Source: Vandiemenella viatica
Lineage: Eukaryota; Arthropoda; Insecta; Orthoptera; Morabidae
Direction of reading: 5' to 3'
Assembly (NCBI GenBank): GCA_031002005.1
Contig: CM061921.1
Span: forward strand, 141,207,283-141,271,282
Length of the DNA stretch: 64,000 bases
Each line of letters starts with the position of its first letter. Positions within the stretch are counted from its first letter, which is position 1. Both the position numbers and the translations under genes were made by a program. The notes under the pieces were generated by a model. It was not told where the DNA came from. It did not search any database and saw only the letters and a list, made by a program, of their open reading frames with translations. Shown one piece after another: positions 35,297 through 44,939 of this stretch.

Positions 35297-35554
35297 TAAT
35301 TTTTTTTTAACTGCTTTACGTCTCTTTTTAACATTGAGGTCTTTAGAGACGGGAAAGGATGGGGGACAAGGATGGGGGCAAGGAATGGGAAGGAATTCGG
35401 CCATGGCCTTTTTGAAGGAAGCATCCCGGCATTTGCCTGGAGTGATTTGGGGAAACCATGGAAAACCCAAATCTGGATGCCTTGACGGGGATTCGAACCG
35501 CCGTTCTCCCGAATGCGAGGCGAGAACGCTAACCGTTACACCGCCCCGCTCGGT
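35297..35554 (-). repeat. tRNA-derived SINE, copy 6 (fresh)
   Basis: Well preserved: the head complement has GGGGATTCGAACCGCCGTTC (box B) and GCTAACCGTTACACCGCCCC (box A region), followed by the body and a T-rich tail. It is flanked by an 11-bp direct repeat GAGAGAACCAG at 35286-35296 and 35555-35565, which fixes the ends. Same orientation as VPS50, intron 1. Confidence 0.95.
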
Positions 35555-36122
35555 GAGAGAACCAGAATATTAGCCAGGTGAATTGGGTTGAGAATCACCC
35601 TCCCCATTTTTTCCCACTCATGTGGCTCAGATTTGTGAAAGAAATATTTATGATTTGAACTAGTGACAAAAATCACTTCAGCTTCCTCAAATTTCTCAGT
35701 AGTTAAGACACTAACTCCCACTGGTAATTCTCTCTAATCCCACATCACATAGCTTAAAATCAATGAGTCACTCTTTCATTCCAAGCGAGATTATTTACAT
35801 TTCCCAATATCTCCACCCCTACAACCACAAAACACTCCACCTAACACTTTGTCTGAAGATGTTGAAGCACCACATTACAAGGCACAGGGAGGTATAATGG
35901 ATATCATTTCAAATCTTAAATTCAGTATACAAGCCTTCTTGAATACAGTTTTTAAATGGTTTTCAGTAGTCATCAGGTCAAAATCAGTGGCTTCCTCCAT
36001 ACTTCATACCACAAATTTACAAGCACAATACCTACTAGCACCCACTAGCTTACGTAGTTCACCAATAGTTACCTTTTTTTTTGCTTTTAGTATAGATCAT
36101 CGTCATTTACCCTTGGAGATGT

Positions 36123-36176
36123 TGAAATATAGTCTTCGCGGGTTTTCCCGGGAAAACCCGCGAAGACTATATTTCA
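36123..36176. repeat. 54-bp perfect palindrome
   Basis: Arms of 27 nt are perfect reverse complements with no spacer: left TGAAATATAGTCTTCGCGGG then TTTTCCC. The outer three bases of the left arm overlap the left target duplication, indicating microhomology at the junction. Confidence 0.97.
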
Positions 36177-36208
36177 TCGATACGCCGTGAAAGCCTTCGT
36201 TCTCACAT
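36126..36208. mobile_element. 83-bp palindromic insertion with 14-bp target duplication
   Basis: An exact 14-bp direct repeat CTTGGAGATGTTGA flanks it (36112-36125 and 36209-36222). The insert begins with the main part of a 54-bp perfect palindrome (36123-36176, centre CCC|GGG) and ends ATCGATACGCCGTGAAAGCC followed by TTCGTTCTCACAT. The right arm with its tail looks like the 3-prime end of a retroelement, possibly Penelope-like, and the left arm is its inverted copy. Interpreted as an extremely short foldback retroinsertion. Confidence 0.7.
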
Positions 36209-36479
36209 CTTGGAGATGTTGACAGCCCAATGAAGGGAAAGATACAATAGGTTGCATCAGACTAAAAGGAAAACTATGAAACTCTAATTGATAATGACAG
36301 AATAAGTTGTAAGGATACCAAAAATCAATGTCTTTTGTTTAATAAGAGTTAAAAACATATTTTTAATAAAATAAAAATGCAGAAAAGTCACGTGACACAA
36401 TACACCAATCGGGGCACTTCACATCACATCCAGCTCTTACTAATTGTGCTCTGTGTAATAAGCATCTGTCAGCAATTAA

Positions 36480-37242
36480 TGCATTATATGTAGATGTTGC
36501 ATACAGGAAGATCAAACAGAACTTTTGAGAAATGAAGAAAAGAGGTATAAACATAAAAGCTGCTGATGGGAAACCTCTTTTAAGCTCAGACAATAGAGCT
36601 AACCAATGGAAGGAATACATTGAGAAGCTTTATGATGGGGACAACTTGAACAATAGCGTAATGGAAAAGGAAGGCGTTGTTGACATTGATGATTTAGGAG
36701 ATTCTGTTTTGAGGACAGAATTTAACAGAGCTCTGAATGACTTGAAAGCAAATAGGGCAGTTGAAACTGATGAGATCACTGCAAAAATTCTTAAATCCCT
36801 AGGAGAGGAAGGAATCGAAAGATTATTCAAGCTGATATCAAAAAGTTATGAAACAGGAGAAATTCCAACTAATTTTAATAAAAATATTATCTTCACACTT
36901 CCGAAGAAAGCACAAGCCGACAAATGTGAGAATTATTGCATCAATAGACTAACATCACATGCTTCAAAATTACTGACCAGAATAATATACAGAAGACTGG
37001 AAAGTGTAGATGAAGGGACAGAAGGTGAAGATCAGTTTGGGTTCAGAAAAAAAGGCGGTACAAGAGAAGCGACTGTGGCGTTAAGATTAATACTTGAAGG
37101 GCGGATCAAGAAAAACAAAGATACTTTTATGGCATTTGTTGATTTAGAAAAAGCTTTTGATAATGTTAGGTGGGACAAGATGTTCAAAATTTTAAAGAAA
37201 TCAGGTATAAAATATCGAGATAGAAGTATACTTTGTAAACTA
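36480..37242 (+). pseudogene. LINE reverse transcriptase fragment, part 1
   Basis: Open frame of 244 codons from 36532 with RT landmarks: SSDNRANQWKEYIEKLYDGD, LNDLKANRAVETDEITAKIL (usual KAPGxDGI changed), DQFGFRKKGGTREATVALRL and TFMAFVDLEKAFDNVRWDKM (first catalytic Asp). It stops where a Tc1-like element is inserted at 37243. The final residues in the frame (HSPVTLM) come from the Tc1 terminal repeat. Clade is not resolved; it may be L1/RTE-like. Confidence 0.85.
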
Positions 37243-38436
37243 CACAGTCCAGTCACATTAATGTGACCACCTCTCAAAAACCAGAATAACCACCTTTGTC
37301 TAAGCGGACCGCTGCGATGCGTACAGGAAGAGAGTCAATTAGGTTTCTGAAGGTGTTCACTGGGATGTTGAACCGTGCTAGATTATGTGGTCGAGGATCC
37401 ATGGCGCAAACAACCCGATCAAGGTGATCCCACAGATTCTCGATTGGGTTTAAATCCGGTGAGTTTGCTGGCCAGGGGAGTAAGGTAAACTCATCCTGAT
37501 GCTCTTAGAACCATGCACATACACTGCAAGCTGTATGACACCTCACATTGTCCTGCTGGTATATGCCATCATTCCGAGGGAAAATTATACACATGTAGGG
37601 GTGGATATGGTCCGCAAGGAGAGATATGTACTTGTGCTGATCCAGCGTGCCTTCCACAATGATAAGTTCACCCAGTGAATGCCAGGCAAACATTCCCCAA
37701 ACCATAATGCTCCCTCCTCCACCCTGGATCCTTCCGGCAATTATTGCAGGGTGTTTGCTTTCAGACGTTTCACGCCGTATGCGCCAACGTCCATCTTTCC
37801 GATGAAGCATAAAATGTGATTCATCAGAAAAAGCCACCTGTTGCCACTCTGTGGACGTCCAGTTGCGATACTGATATGCAAATTCCAGCCTTCATCGCCG
37901 ATGAACAGCAGTCAGCATAGGTGCATTAACCAGGCGTCTGCTGCGGAGGCCCATGTGCAGCAACGTTTGCTAAACCGTTGTTGAGGATACACTCTCAGTA
38001 ACCCCTTGGTTCATATGGGCAGTCAGTTGGTCAACAGTTGCACGTCTATTTACCCGAACGCACCTCCGTAGCCTTCGTTCGCCTCTGTCATCTATAGCCT
38101 GTGGTGCATCACATGTTCCACGCCGCTGAATTTGAATAGTGCCATTTTGCCATGCACAGTATACTTTCACCACGGAGGCACGTGAACAGTTCACAAAATT
38201 AGCAGTTTATAAAATGCTTCCACCCTTGGCCCCAAAAGCCAATAATCATGCTCTTTTGGACCACGGATAAATCGCTACGTTTCTGCATTATGCCAACGAT
38301 TGAAATGCTTTCCGATGCCCTAGGACATCCTTTATATACACTCCACTGTAACGTGCTGCCACCTGCCTTCTGTGATTGGTTATTCCATGTTGACGTCGAA
38401 AGTAGGTGGTGGTCACATTGATGTGACTGGACTGTG
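37243..38436 (-). mobile_element. Tc1-like transposon, near full length
   Basis: Terminal inverted repeats: left CACAGTCCAGTCACATTAAT, right complement CACAGTCCAGTCACATCAAT, continuing GTGACCACC, about 28 bp. TA flanks both ends (37241-37242 and 38437-38438). Length 1194 bp. It is inserted in a LINE reading frame, and removing the element with one TA restores that frame (KLYKNQVAMIKVE). Confidence 0.96.
37275..38300 (-). pseudogene. Tc1-like transposase, broken
   Basis: Minus strand from the ATG at about 38289: MQKRSDLSVVQKSMIIGFWG, frameshift, then NCSRASVVKVYCAWQNGTIQ (helix-turn-helix), RGERRLRRCVRVNRRATVDQ, later STEWQQVAFSDESHFMLHRK with the first catalytic Asp, VWGMFAWHSLGELIIVEGTL, YQQDNVRCHTA with the second Asp, and SPDLNPIENLWDHLD with the third (Glu), i.e. 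a DD34E-type triad. Stops near 37967 and 37508 and a frameshift near 38200 break it, but all three catalytic residues remain. The element is thus fairly young. Confidence 0.9.
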
Positions 38437-38485
38437 TATATAAGAATCAAGTAGCTATGATAAAAGTAGAGAACCATGAGAGATG
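38437..38485 (+). pseudogene. LINE reverse transcriptase fragment, part 2
   Basis: Continuation of the LINE interrupted at 37242: TATAAGAATCAAGTAGCTAT encodes YKNQVA, then MIKVENHERWT, matching the family stretch LYKNQxAxIKVE. It is cut again by the Penelope-like insertion beginning at 38489. No further LINE sequence was recognised after that insertion. Confidence 0.75.
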
Positions 38486-38488
38486 GAC

Positions 38489-38613
38489 TGCCGGAGGACT
38501 CTGTTGATGGATTCGAGGCCTGGGTAGTACTGTGTGACAAAAACCAACCACAATCCAGTCTTAGTCACACAGTACTACCCAGGCCTCGAATCCATCAACA
38601 GAGTCCTCCGGCA
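38489..38613. repeat. 50-bp perfect inverted repeat (foldback) at Penelope 5-prime end
   Basis: Arm 38489-38538 is the exact reverse complement of 38564-38613, separated by 25 nt (38539-38563). The right arm is the beginning of the Penelope-like reading frame, and the left arm is an inverted copy of it. This resembles the inverted 5-prime ends reported for Penelope-like copies. Confidence 0.97.
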
Positions 38614-39190
38614 GGGCTATGATTTCTTACAAACATGCTCTGAAATGAGATCCATTCTTCCTAAAATCCTCCCTGCCCCTCCTAGAACTTGTTTCAGCAG
38701 ACCTCCTAACCTCAGTGAACTTCTAGTCCACAAACACAGTCTTCCTCTTCCTAACAGTCAACCCCAAGGCTCTTTCCCATGTAATAGACCACGCTGCAAG
38801 ATGTGTGACATACACCATGCTTCCACCACTTTCATCAACCCGGTCACAGGGGAAAGCTTCCCTATCATAGGACACGCCACCTGTGAAACCACGCATGTAA
38901 TATACCAGTTAACATGCAACCACTGCCTGGCTTCATATATAGGTTTGACCACAAATGCACTCTCCATAAGAATGAATGGCCACCGTCAGACGGTGTTCAC
39001 ACAGAACCCAAAGCACCCAGTTGCTGCCCATGCCATAACCCACGACTTGAATAATTTCAACTCTTGTTACACAGTCCGTGCTATCAGAGTTCTCCCTAAT
39101 AGCAGCAGTTTCTCTGAACTCAGAAGGTGGGAACTTGCCTACCAGTACAAACTTGGCACAAGGCAACCACCTGGTCTCAACTTAAGATAA
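38534..39190 (+). pseudogene. Penelope-like protein C-terminus with GIY-YIG endonuclease
   Basis: A frame of 218 codons, open to TAA. Landmarks: VTQYYPGLESINRVLRQGYD (post-RT linker), FSRPPNLSELLVHKHS, CNRPRCKMCDIH (conserved CxxC zinc-like motif), THVIYQLTCNHCLASYIGLT (GIY-YIG start, with VIY and YIG), SIRMNGHRQTVF, and an ELRRWELAYQYKLGTRQPPG end. The nuclease would nick target DNA for integration. The RT catalytic domain is missing, so the copy cannot act alone, although this domain itself looks intact. Confidence 0.88.
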
Positions 39191-39600
39191 TACCCGGTCA
39201 TTTTTAATTATATTTTTTATTTTTTTTTTTTATTTTTTTTTTAATTCCTCTCCTTTCCACTACCTATATTGAACCACCACTAACCTGAGGTGATGTTTAA
39301 TTCATAAATATTATTATTATTGTATATATATTTTTATTTGTATAATATTTTAATTTTTTTTTTAAATATACATTATATTTTGATCTTCCCACCAACCAGA
39401 AATTAGTTTGGATATTAATTTTTGCTCGGGTATGAGCTCTGATTCACTGCCTCTCTACTTTTCCTATGTTTGAATTTTCCCCCACCATTTTCTCGACCGG
39501 CGGTCTTTCCGTGAGGCAGTCTCCGGGTGCACCCACCTCTAATAATGTTCTCTTGTTGAAGAAGGGTTTTTTCCTATATATATATATTGTTACAGTAGAT
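38564..39600 (+). mobile_element. Penelope-like element, 5-prime truncated
   Basis: It starts just after the RT domain (38564), contains an intact GIY-YIG endonuclease frame to 39190, and continues with an AT-rich 3-prime region and a stretch at 39480-39545 rich in CGACCGGCGGTCTTTCCGTG. The 3-prime limit is a guess at the TATATATA run near 39590; no target duplication was identified. Confidence 0.75.
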
Positions 39601-40197
39601 GCACAGCTACAATACTAACTACTTTCCCAAAATTAGTCATGTACTCCATTGATTTCATCCATACACATTCAATTTTTGTGGCAGACATATCTACTCTGAT
39701 CAATTATTTCGCTCTTTACACTGGTAACATATCACTCCACCACAGATGACCACACTTTACTTCCTTGGACATCACCCAGATACTTAACTGTGTACAATGG
39801 TGAAGTAAAAAGTTCTCAGCCTCATACATATATTTTACAATGTTGGATAAATTTTAAAAATGTGGAAAGAGATTTACATTTTACTAGGTATGACAACATT
39901 TTAGTGGGTTTCCATGTTTCGTAGTTTGCTGATAATTACATAAAAATACATACTGATATAAAAAGTGACTGGTACTAATTCAACTCCCAGCTTTCAGATA
40001 ATATGGACCACATACATGACATTTTCATGTCTCCACTTCCCTCTATATTGTCCTATTTCATTCTACCAGAGACTAACTTTGAGTCAGTATTTTTATTTAA
40101 ATTCTCCAGTCATTTATTATGACTAAGTAATATACTAACATTGTGAGTAAATTTTATATGAGAAGTAAGAGTAAATAACAGAAGTGTTTTCCACACA

Positions 40198-40480
40198 CCG
40201 AGCGGGGCGGTGTAACGGTTAGCGTTCTCGCCTCGCATTCGGGAGGACGGTGGTTCGAATCCCCGTCCGGGCATCCAGATTTGGGTTTTCCATGGTTTCC
40301 CCAAATCACTCCAGACAAATGCCGGGATGCTTCCTTCAAAAGGCCATGGCCGAATTCCTTCCCATTCCTTGCCCCCATCCTTGCCCCCCATCCTTTCCCG
40401 TCTCTAAAGACCTCGATGTTAAAAAGAGACGTAAAGCACTTACAAAAAAAATAATAAAATAAATATAATAATAATATTTT
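40198..40480 (+). repeat. tRNA-derived SINE, copy 7 (fresh, complete)
   Basis: Best full-length copy. Head: GCGGTGTAACGGTTAGCGTT (box A) and GGTGGTTCGAATCCCCGTCC (box B). Body from about 40271: GGGTTTTCCATGGTTTCCCC, CTCCAGACAAATGCCGGGAT, GCCATGGCCGAATTCCTTCC. Tail: CTCTAAAGACCTCGATG then GAGACGTAAAGC and an A/AAT-rich end. It is the only copy inside VPS50 that points against the gene. Confidence 0.95.
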
Positions 40481-40489
40481 CCAAAAAAA

Positions 40490-42500
40490 ATTGCTTAAAC
40501 TGTAGGCTGTATTAGAAGCCTCAGAAAAATAATATATAAGCTCTGAGGAATAAAAGATAAGGAAATATTTGTCTTGTTTAACTTTTGCAATTATGCCATA
40601 AAATTTTCAGTTTCTTGCCTAGTAATGCAAAACTGTAATTTAAACTGTAATAGTCTGCAAGCACAATATAATAAAAGGTGTCAGGCAATCACAGCTCTGC
40701 TACAGACAACTCTCATAACCCCGCAGTTGCAGTTAAACAAACAAAACAGTCCAGGTACCATCAGTCCTACAGATCCTGAAAGTATCTTCATTTACCCCCA
40801 CCTCAAAATACACAAGAAATCATAAGTGCTCTTGTGCCTTGGTACTTCTTATTGCACTATTATTTTGGTTGGTCTTGTTAGATAGCAATTGTCATAGTCA
40901 GTTTCTCCTATCTGCTTGGGTTTGTTTTATATTGTCAGGCCAAGATGTTACTGGGGATTAACAACACTTTTGCCTGAACTGTGAACAGCTAAGTTCATGA
41001 CCATGTGTAGCCTTCTGGTACCTATAATATTAAATAAATTGGCCACCACACATTCGTATTAAACCCCAAATGCGAAGGGTAATTGAAATAAAGTCACTTG
41101 ACAAAGTTTCAGAATAACACAATACTTATATTCTTGCAAAAGTTCACTCGTACATTGTTGGTACCAGATACGTGAATAAAGCATCGAACGACGGTTCCTT
41201 TGAAGATTATAGGTTCAGCACATCCATATGAAAAGACAAAAACTCACAAAGTCCCCCTAACATTAGTGAGTATTATGGCCTGTTGGAATTTGCCTAAACC
41301 GCTACCGCGTGGAACAATTTGCTCCGCAGAGTTGCGCGATCACTTTCCGGCAAAAGAATGAGACCAGAGTTAGACAATCTGAGCTCGCTGCAAGATCTTT
41401 CAAAGACTTCTTGGAGCCTATGAGGTCAGCAACTTTTTCTTTAATTAATATCACCAAAAGTACTAAATAGTTTAACTTGAAATGTTTACAGGGACTTTCT
41501 ATTATCATGTTCTATCTGTCTTAATTTAATTTAACATTCAAAAGGGTTTCTATAATCTTAAAATTGAAGTCATCACGTGACCTACTTGGTGGAATTTTTA
41601 CGCGCTTCAACAACAATCCGCAACAATCTATCTTTAAAAACTTAATTATTCTGACAAATACTTAGATTTTTTACTGAAACCACTATATGTTCGTAATCGC
41701 CTTAATTTAGGCTATCTACTGACACAAATTTCAAATTTGTATTCTTTTTAGTTAAAAAGTTCATTTTTCTCTTAATTAAACTGCTAATTAAACTTTGCCA
41801 AATTATTTAATTTTACTACCAAAATACTTGGGACAATGCTGATTATAGCTGGTGATAAAAGTTCAGCTTTACTCAATTCAAAGATATTTCAAATCTTAGA
41901 TTTTTACTTTCCTGATCGCGTGTTTCAAAGCGTGAACAAAGTGAATTATCTCTCGAACTAAACTTTTCCCGATATAATGAATACACTTTAAAATGATTCT
42001 AATGGTGAATTCTCACTGTGTGAATGAATACAGGAAAATCCCTTCAAGTTGACAATTACTCTTCTCGAAATTTCTAAATCCAACATAAGCGACTTCACAA
42101 CTGACCTATAGAATATTTTACTACTGGGGATGGCTAGTGGGAATGCTATTGGCGAACTAAAGGGTGCCTAACAATATGTATTTGATGTTCTGTACTTACA
42201 ATTCCTGTGTGTGAACAACTCCAATTCTTGTCACACCCTCACATATTATTAGTTGTATATCTGCTGTTACAATATTTTGCCTGTAATCATGGCAATATTA
42301 CTACCCACTTTACATTAGTTCTGTATTATATAATTGTCCCAAGCCTACTTATTTCAATTCTAAACAATTTTCTTTTCTAAGTTTGTTCCCTAACACCTTT
42401 ACTTCTTATTAGTTCATATAAATAATACCTAGGGAAAAGGTAGTAAACAAAACATGGTCAACAATATAAAATGTTAATGTAATCAGCATTACATATCCTT
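40490..42500. other. Intron 1 stretch without recognised feature
   Basis: The 2 kb just downstream of VPS50 exon 1. It contains no supported frame. The part 41070-42200 is less AT-biased and may be an unrecognised repeat or LTR debris, or first-intron regulatory sequence; I cannot decide. Confidence 0.4.
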
Positions 42501-42510
42501 GATTACTTAC

Positions 42511-42639
42511 CCCTACTTCATGATTACAAGAATCAAAGTCTTCACTGTTATAGTATTCTTTGTCTATTTCATCCAATATATCTTCAATGGATTTTTGAAA
42601 TGGAATGGGTTGACTTGTAGCATCCTTCTCAGATTCCAT
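42511..42639 (-). CDS. VPS50: VPS50 coding exon 1 (probable start codon)
   Basis: It encodes 43 residues starting MESEKDATSQ, and the segment ILDEIDKEYYNSEDF matches the first conserved helix of VPS50 (INSIEQVYFSVDSF in vertebrates). The donor GGG|GTAAGT is near consensus, at phase 0. The start is chosen because this ATG (42637-42639) is the first in frame after an in-frame TAA about 45 nt upstream, and no AG acceptor lies between them. The vertebrate protein has a longer N-terminus, so an additional upstream exon cannot be fully excluded. No TATA box or CpG-rich promoter was recognised just upstream; a 5-prime UTR exon may lie further out. Confidence 0.85.
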
Positions 42640-44650
42640 CACATTTAGTGTAAGAGATATTATGTAAACATCATATTATATATTTTGATGCTTCAATGGC
42701 TTGGCAATGCAGATCTTCTAGAAGTTAGCAGATTTATTATATAGCAAAGTCAACAAAATGTTCACAAAATTTGTAAATGGGTGACAAACTTCACACCAAT
42801 AAAAAATTTAACTATTGTACTAACACAAATGATTGCAAACAGCATATACACTATGATGAACAGGTGAACTGTTTTCCGTCTACTACTTGTCAAATTTTCA
42901 TAAAATCAAACTCAGTCATATATTTTAAGGAACAACCTGAACTAAAATTCACTTGAGTTATCTATTAACACAAATTCAATGCTGTATCAGAATTTGTTTT
43001 TAGAAGACCATTTTGTATAATTAGATTACATTGAGAGATTATTGTATGCTGTTACAGAGGGAACTGGGAAGAATATCTAGTTGGGTAGGCCAGCATGGAT
43101 CGAAAATAAATATAAAAAATTGGGGTTGACAGGGCAGGATACTATTGAAGGTTGCAGGGATTTTTTAAAATTATTATTTCTAATTTTTCTCAGAAAGGAT
43201 AACATGGTATGATAGGGAAATAAGAGAACTGGGCTGTGAAACTTTGTTCATGACTTCACTTGAATTTAAAAAAAAAAAAAATAGGACAGAAATGGAACAC
43301 GTTATTTCAACCTTTTTTAAAAAAAGAGGGAGGCTTCAACTTTTGCTCAGAATTTCTGCATTTGTCTACAGCATTCTTCCTTTCTTGTCTAAGTCCACGT
43401 TGTAGTAGGAAGACCAAAATGTGTTATCCCAAACAATTGTAATGTATTAGAATAATGGTAATGGTGAATATTATAAGGAATATTTGCATGTGTAAAATTT
43501 TGGGTCGGTAGCACAACCAGATGAGTGAAGGGAAAGTTTGGCAGTCATTGACAGCATTCTATACCTAGCGACCCCACACAATAGGCTAGTCTCTCCCGAA
43601 TAACAAAGGGTGAGCATCTACTGTCCCAGGGCAAGTATTCCCCAGAGTGCCGCAAGTCAAGGGATGGGGGGGGGGGGGGGATCCACAGAATAGCAGGATG
43701 CCAGCCTTGTCACCAGACATCGACTTTAGAACAGCTGGGAATTTTTCGAAATGGGAGAGACTGTAGACTGGCACATTGTGCAGATTCTTCCCAATGGGCG
43801 ATATACAGTACAGCTCCAACCAATAAAGATTGCCTGCTGATGGATAGAATTTCTTAGTGAGCCAATCAACGAAAATCAAATTTATCACGACCTAAAATTA
43901 TATGCCTTTGTTGCTGAGCACTACGGAAAGAGGCATGTCTTCGTGAAGATGGAGGGAGAAAAGATGGACAAGCTGCAAAATAACAGACGTGGCCTTAAGT
44001 TACCACCCTTTGAGGAAAGCAGATGCAATTTAACATAAGTGGACGGTATGGCACTGTCAAACTTTGTGTCTACAGATGTAATTTAAAGCAGCAGTTAGCT
44101 TAAGTTGATCAAAGCCCTTACTGCATTGTAACCACCTTTGCCATTATAGTCATCTCATTATGAAATAGTAACTCATTTCTATGAATAAAGACAGTGTGCA
44201 CATTTCTGATCCATTGAGTTCATGTCCTTTAACAGCCTTGGCAAGGAAACTTGTATCATTAATAGTCTCTCCTCTGAACAATCATGACCTGAGTAATTAG
44301 TTTAAAACTGAGATCATTAATATTATTGAAAGGTGGACCATATTCTCTATGACCTCCAGCAACTTTATTTGTGAATGCAAGCTCTGAAGCTTTCTGGTGG
44401 CCCTGATTTCATGCTTGTTTAACCTGTATAACGTAACATCATTTTGCAATGATTGTTCTCTGTTTGTAACAGGTCAAACTCAATCGATCACATCAAACAA
44501 TTGTTCAAGTCTTATGTAATATTTTCAATACATTCATTTCTTGTTTATGTATCGTGTTCTTTTAGGTATTTTCACTTGTCAACTCCACATAAGATGGGCA
44601 GTGTTGCCAATTTAGCATTTTTTATGGCTATTTTACCATATTTTCAAGTT
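42640..44650. other. Upstream region of VPS50, no element recognised
   Basis: Expected to hold the VPS50 promoter and any 5-prime UTR exon. Only a poly-G run (43666-43681) and short A runs stand out. No TATA box, CpG cluster or Inr can be called with support. Confidence 0.4.
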
Positions 44651-44654
44651 CCTG

Positions 44655-44700
44655 AATGATCGGCCAGAGCATTACTGCTCACCAACCATGCTTGGTAAGT
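44655..44700 (-). repeat. SINE head fragment
   Basis: GGCCAGAGCATTACTGCTCA and CCAACCATGCTTGG match the 5-prime head of the SINE at 2330-2360; the body is absent. Confidence 0.5.
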
Positions 44701-44939
44701 GTTTAAGAAGAAAAATTGTAACTGATGAGTGAAGTAAGAATGGTCTCAAAAACAGAAGCTGTTGCAAAATTACTATCCTTCAAAAAGAGAAAAATAAGAC
44801 ACAAATAAGAACAAAGCACTTAAATTTGAAACTTTAACTTGGACCAAAAATAGGTAAAGTGAAGCACTTAAGTACTCTGATAAAGCACAAAATGAACATG
44901 TTCCAGAGATGATGGGTAGGAAAGGAATTTTTGGAAGAA

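Larger units (their letters stand above)
1143..42639 (-). other. VPS50: VPS50 (syndetin) gene, 5-prime part, seven coding exons
   Basis: Syndetin is the specific subunit of the EARP complex (with VPS51, VPS52 and VPS53), which tethers endosome-derived vesicles during recycling to the plasma membrane and is also linked to dense-core vesicle maturation. Seven exons joined in order give an uninterrupted 1163-nt reading frame (387 codons plus 2 nt), with intron phases 0, 2, 0, 0, 0, 1 and 2 that all agree. The product aligns end to end with the N-terminal Vps54_N-like part of animal VPS50; the best landmarks are VSKKV, TTASLGILANYRK, LLLECQ, EEQLDVAL and LGKTQMAMDQLHMHF. The C-terminal syndetin domain is not present and should lie beyond base 1. 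Introns range from 248 bp to about 14.5 kb and are full of transposons. Recognition is from remembered family sequence, but the phase agreement makes it strong. Confidence 0.94.

Noticed and set aside
40198..40270. Good box A and box B that could suggest a real tRNA gene.
   Set aside because: The acceptor stem does not close properly and the same head with the same body recurs at 35.3 and 62.9 kb with target duplications, so it is a SINE.
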